Shown in pieces: positions 60,863 to 64,000 of a stretch of 64,000 bases of DNA (positions within the stretch are counted from its first letter, which is position 1; every line of letters begins with the position of its first letter). The translations under genes and the position numbers were made by a program. Below the pieces are notes generated by a model, which did not search any database, was not told the DNA's origin, and saw only the letters and a program-made list of their open reading frames with translations. The DNA is taken from positions 53,595,531 to 53,659,530 of the forward strand of contig OX439002.1 in NCBI GenBank assembly GCA_949316495.1, given 5' to 3'. Source of the DNA: Amphiduros pacificus. Taxonomy: Eukaryota > Annelida > Polychaeta > Phyllodocida > Hesionidae.

Positions 60863-62679
60863 TTAATGTTGCAAAAGTATGTTTTATCTGAGTTATTTCT
60901 TTTTAAAACTGTTTTCCTTTCAAATTAAAAATTCCTAACCTAAAGAAAGATAAAAGATTTTTACCTCAAATTATTTTTGATAAGGGTATTACAATGTGTA
61001 TCTAAAACATATTCTGAGATTCTTAAATATGACAATAATTGCATGACAATACTCTTAATAATACTATTATATTGTAACTTAGATATCTAAAACAAACTAA
61101 GGAAATAAAGTCAATTTCCATTATGATGAAGAATGGTGAACAATGAGCCATAAATAAGTAGAATATTTTAATAGAAACATCTGGTGGGATGTAAATATTG
61201 AGGTACTGAAAGGTAAAATGATGTTATAGGAGATTGACATCAATTTATGATGTCATCAAAGATATTGTCCTTTGAACATTGCTGACCTACTTTGAGCCTA
61301 TTCTGGGGTCACAGAGATGAGCTGGCCAACCCGGCCCCTTAGCACATATAGAGTTTCTCTATTAACCACCTCCTGGTCTGGCCTCCGGTCTGGTCTCCTT
61401 CATACCTGACCTCTGACCTCTCCGCCACTATCCCACATCACTTCATGATAAACAACATTGTTTTTATCGCAATGGCTTTTAGCACTCCCTCAAAAGATAT
61501 CAGAAATCTCCAACCAATCCATCTATTTGAGTGATTGAAGAATCATCCAATCTCACCGCACATGTTCGTCATAATGTTGCAGCCAAATTGCTTTTTGAAT
61601 GTGACCTATGTCGGAATTAAGATTTACAATACCTATGCTATCCAATTGAAAATGACACTGCTATGGTACCCATTAAATCATTGAATTCTCTTTCATCAGT
61701 CCAGACAGTTTAATCCAATCTATCAAATGGAAAGCAAGAAAAACAATCGTGTGGACTCAGGTCCTTCGCGAGGTCCAATCTGTAAACGCCATGTCCAAGC
61801 CTACACCATGGGGATTTTTTTTAAACTAAATTTCTAATCTCCTCAGGAGAATTTGCTTTCTGAGCAAGATCAGGTAACATTCAAGATAGGCTTTCCACCT
61901 CTCACCCTTATATAAAAAGAATAGTCTAAAAGTACACATGATAAACTCCTGTGGTGAAGTAGGGACCTTGCCTCTCTCTCCATGCTGGTCTCAACCAACC
62001 CATACCACGCACCCTCCCTGTCATGGAAATCATTCTAATCCCTTTATAATCATCTTTTCATGATCCGACATTTGCCTGCTGTGCATCTCTAAGCTGTATT
62101 CCAAACTCCTAAAAGATTAACCTATCCAAAAGTGATCGCTCATTTGTAATTTAATTCACTTGGGCATTTTTTCTTTATCCTATATCCTGAGAAAAGCTGG
62201 CTTTTCCACTCCTTGAAATATCAAAGAGTAAATCAGGCGAAGGTTAGCAGAACAAGTTAATATGTAATCGTCTGTTATTTTTGCGATTGCCTTTCTTTTT
62301 TTCTTTTTTGTCCTGTATAAATCTTGCGGTACAATAAAATTACGTGGGAATTTGGAATATCTCCAGAAATTTCTGACAAAGAAGTAGATATCTGTACTTA
62401 GAATAAAGGATTCTATTTAAAGAATTTTTTCTTAAGAAGTGACGTTCTTAATCCTATAGGTTACACACACAGTGCAATTCTCCATTATTCAATTTGAATG
62501 TATAAAAGCAGTGTGCCATTTTGTCTACTGCAGTTGATTCAATAAATTACTGAGTGGCAAACCATATATTCTGAAAGCTAGTTCTAAAGCTCTCAGATTT
62601 GCAAAGTGTATCTACTTCTAGTGAATTCTATCCATTTTTTATTACACATTGAGATTGATGATGATTTGAGCTTTGAGAT
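60863..62679. other. No recognised gene
   Basis: AT-rich DNA with a GC-richer stretch at 61290-61430 and an open stretch at 61690-61830 (SIKWKARKTIVWTQVLREVQ), not called. Confidence 0.4.
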
Positions 62680-64000
62680 CAGTCGGTGGCGAGTCACCTT
62701 GAATTCAGCCGGTGGCGAGTCACCTTGAATTCAGCTGGTGGCGAGTCACCTTGAATTCAGCCGGTGGCGAGTTACCTTGAATTCAGCCGGTGGCGAGTCA
62801 CCTTTGAGCTTTGAGATCAGCCTGTGGCGAGTCACCTTTGAGATCAGCCGGTGGTGAGTCACCTTTGAGATCAGCCGGTGGCGAGTCACCTTTGAGCTAT
62901 GAGATCAGCCTGTGGCGAGTCACCTTTGAGATCAGCCGGTGGCGAGTCACCTTGGAGCTTTGAGATCAGCCGGTGGCGAGTCACATTTGAGCTTTGAGAT
63001 CAGCTGGTGGCGAGTCACCTTTGAGCTTTGAGATCAGCTGGTGGCGAGTCACCTTTGAGCTTTGAGATCAGCCGGTGGCGAGTCACCTTTGAGATCAGCC
63101 GGTGGCGAGTCACCTTGGAGCTTTGAGTCAACCGGTGGTGAGTCACCTTTGAGCTTTGTGATCAGCCAGTGGCAAGTCACCTTTGAGCTTTGAGATCAGC
63201 TGGTGGCAAGTCACCTTTGAGCTTCGTGATCAGCCAGTGGCGAGTCACCTTTGAGCTTTGAGATCAGCCGGTGGCGAGTCACCTTTGAGCTTCGTGATCA
63301 GCCGGTGGCGAGTCACCTTTGAGCTTCGTGATCAGCCGGTGGCGAGTCACCTTTGAGCTTTGAGATCAGCTGGTAGCGAGTCACTTTGAGCTTTGAGATC
63401 AGCCGGTGGCGAGTCACCTTTGAGATCAGCTGGTGGCGAGTCACCTTTGAGATCAGCTGGTGGCGAGTCACCTTTGAGCTTTGAGATCAGCTGGTGGCGA
63501 GTCACCTTGGAGCTTTGAGATCAGCTGGTGGCGAGTCACCTTTGAGCTATGAGATCAGCCGGTGGCGAGTCACCTTTGAGATCAGCCGGTGGCGAGTCAC
63601 CTTTGAGATCAGCTGGTGGCGAGTCACCTTTGAGCTATGAGATCAGCCGGTGGCGAGTCACCTTTGAGCTATGAGATCAGCCGGTGGCGAGTCACCTTTG
63701 AGATCAGCTGGTGGCGAGTCACCTTTGAGCTTTGAGATCAGCCGGTGGCGAGTCACCTTTGAGATCAGCCGGTGGCGAGTCACCTTTGAGATCAGCCGGT
63801 GGCGAGTCACCTTTGAGCTTTGTGATCAGCGTGTGGCGAGTCACCTTTGAGCTTTGAGATCAGCCGGTGGCGAGTCACCTTTGAGATCAGCCGGTGGTGA
63901 GTCACCTTTGAGATCAGCCGGTGGCGAGTCACCTTTGAGCTTTGAGATCAGCCTGTGGCGAGTCACCTTTGAGCTATGAGATCAGCCGGTGGCGAGTCAC
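62680..64000. repeat. Composite minisatellite (26/27/34-bp units), open at window end
   Basis: More than 40 units share GGTGGCGAGTCACCTT. The first few are 26 bp with GAATTCAGC; later ones are 27 bp (GATCAGC-GGTGGCGAGTCACC-TTTGA) or 34 bp with an added GCTTTGA, mixed irregularly. The array continues past position 64000. Confidence 0.95.

Noticed and set aside
61300-61330. ANPA-like codons as a possible PRKDC penultimate exon
   Set aside because: They are on the plus strand, opposite to the PRKDC exon.

Overview
The window reads as nuclear DNA of an invertebrate animal, most likely a mollusc and probably a bivalve. This is inferred from AT-rich, gene-poor sequence, candidate short exons with GT/AG borders, many long (TA)n tracts and minisatellites, tRNA-derived SINE heads, and a repeat carrying GACCTTGACCTTTGACC-type motifs and a G/C-rich terminal hairpin of a kind I recall from bivalve genomes. 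It also holds a PRKDC exon, a gene that, as I recall, flies and nematodes lack. No organism can be named from sequence alone.

The one firmly recognised host gene segment is the last exon of PRKDC (DNA-PKcs, the DNA-repair kinase) on the minus strand at 51145-51349. It encodes the C-terminal FATC domain and ends in GWEPWM. Its final 74 bp (FATC tail plus stop) have been copied about eight times head-to-tail into the 3' flank (50650-51217). Other host coding signal is weak: single candidate exons with splice consensus at 2651-2707, 12753-12884, 19593-19760, 38606-38731, 44224-44312 and 58504-58953 (minus), and 4063-4355, 48727-48874 and 55431-55516 (plus). I cannot name any of them or say which belong together.

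The centre (23.6-36.6 kb) is a mobile-DNA landscape. Two inverted arms, each a 28-bp minisatellite plus about 290 bp of single-copy sequence plus a TA tract, face each other across about 8.4 kb. The layout recalls foldback elements or an inverted duplication. Between the arms sits an apparently whole 3.9-kb DNA transposon (29454-33342). It has about 370-bp terminal inverted repeats and a one-intron gene for an 816-residue transposase (D334, D404, C433xxH436 and a proposed E772), and it is inserted in a (TA)n tract. The right arm is interrupted by a 1.1-kb mollusc-type repeat that contains a 442-bp tandem duplication.

The rest is intron-like or intergenic DNA rich in tandem arrays of 12, 24, 28, 30, 31, 33, 37, 40, 48, 49 and 74 bp. 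A 26/27/34-bp array runs off the right end. A dispersed repeat has three copies (1075, 43425, 46490), one of which has grown a 33-bp minisatellite. There are four tRNA-like SINE heads and two related micro-palindromes. I saw no rRNA genes, CRISPR arrays, LTR elements or viral genes.
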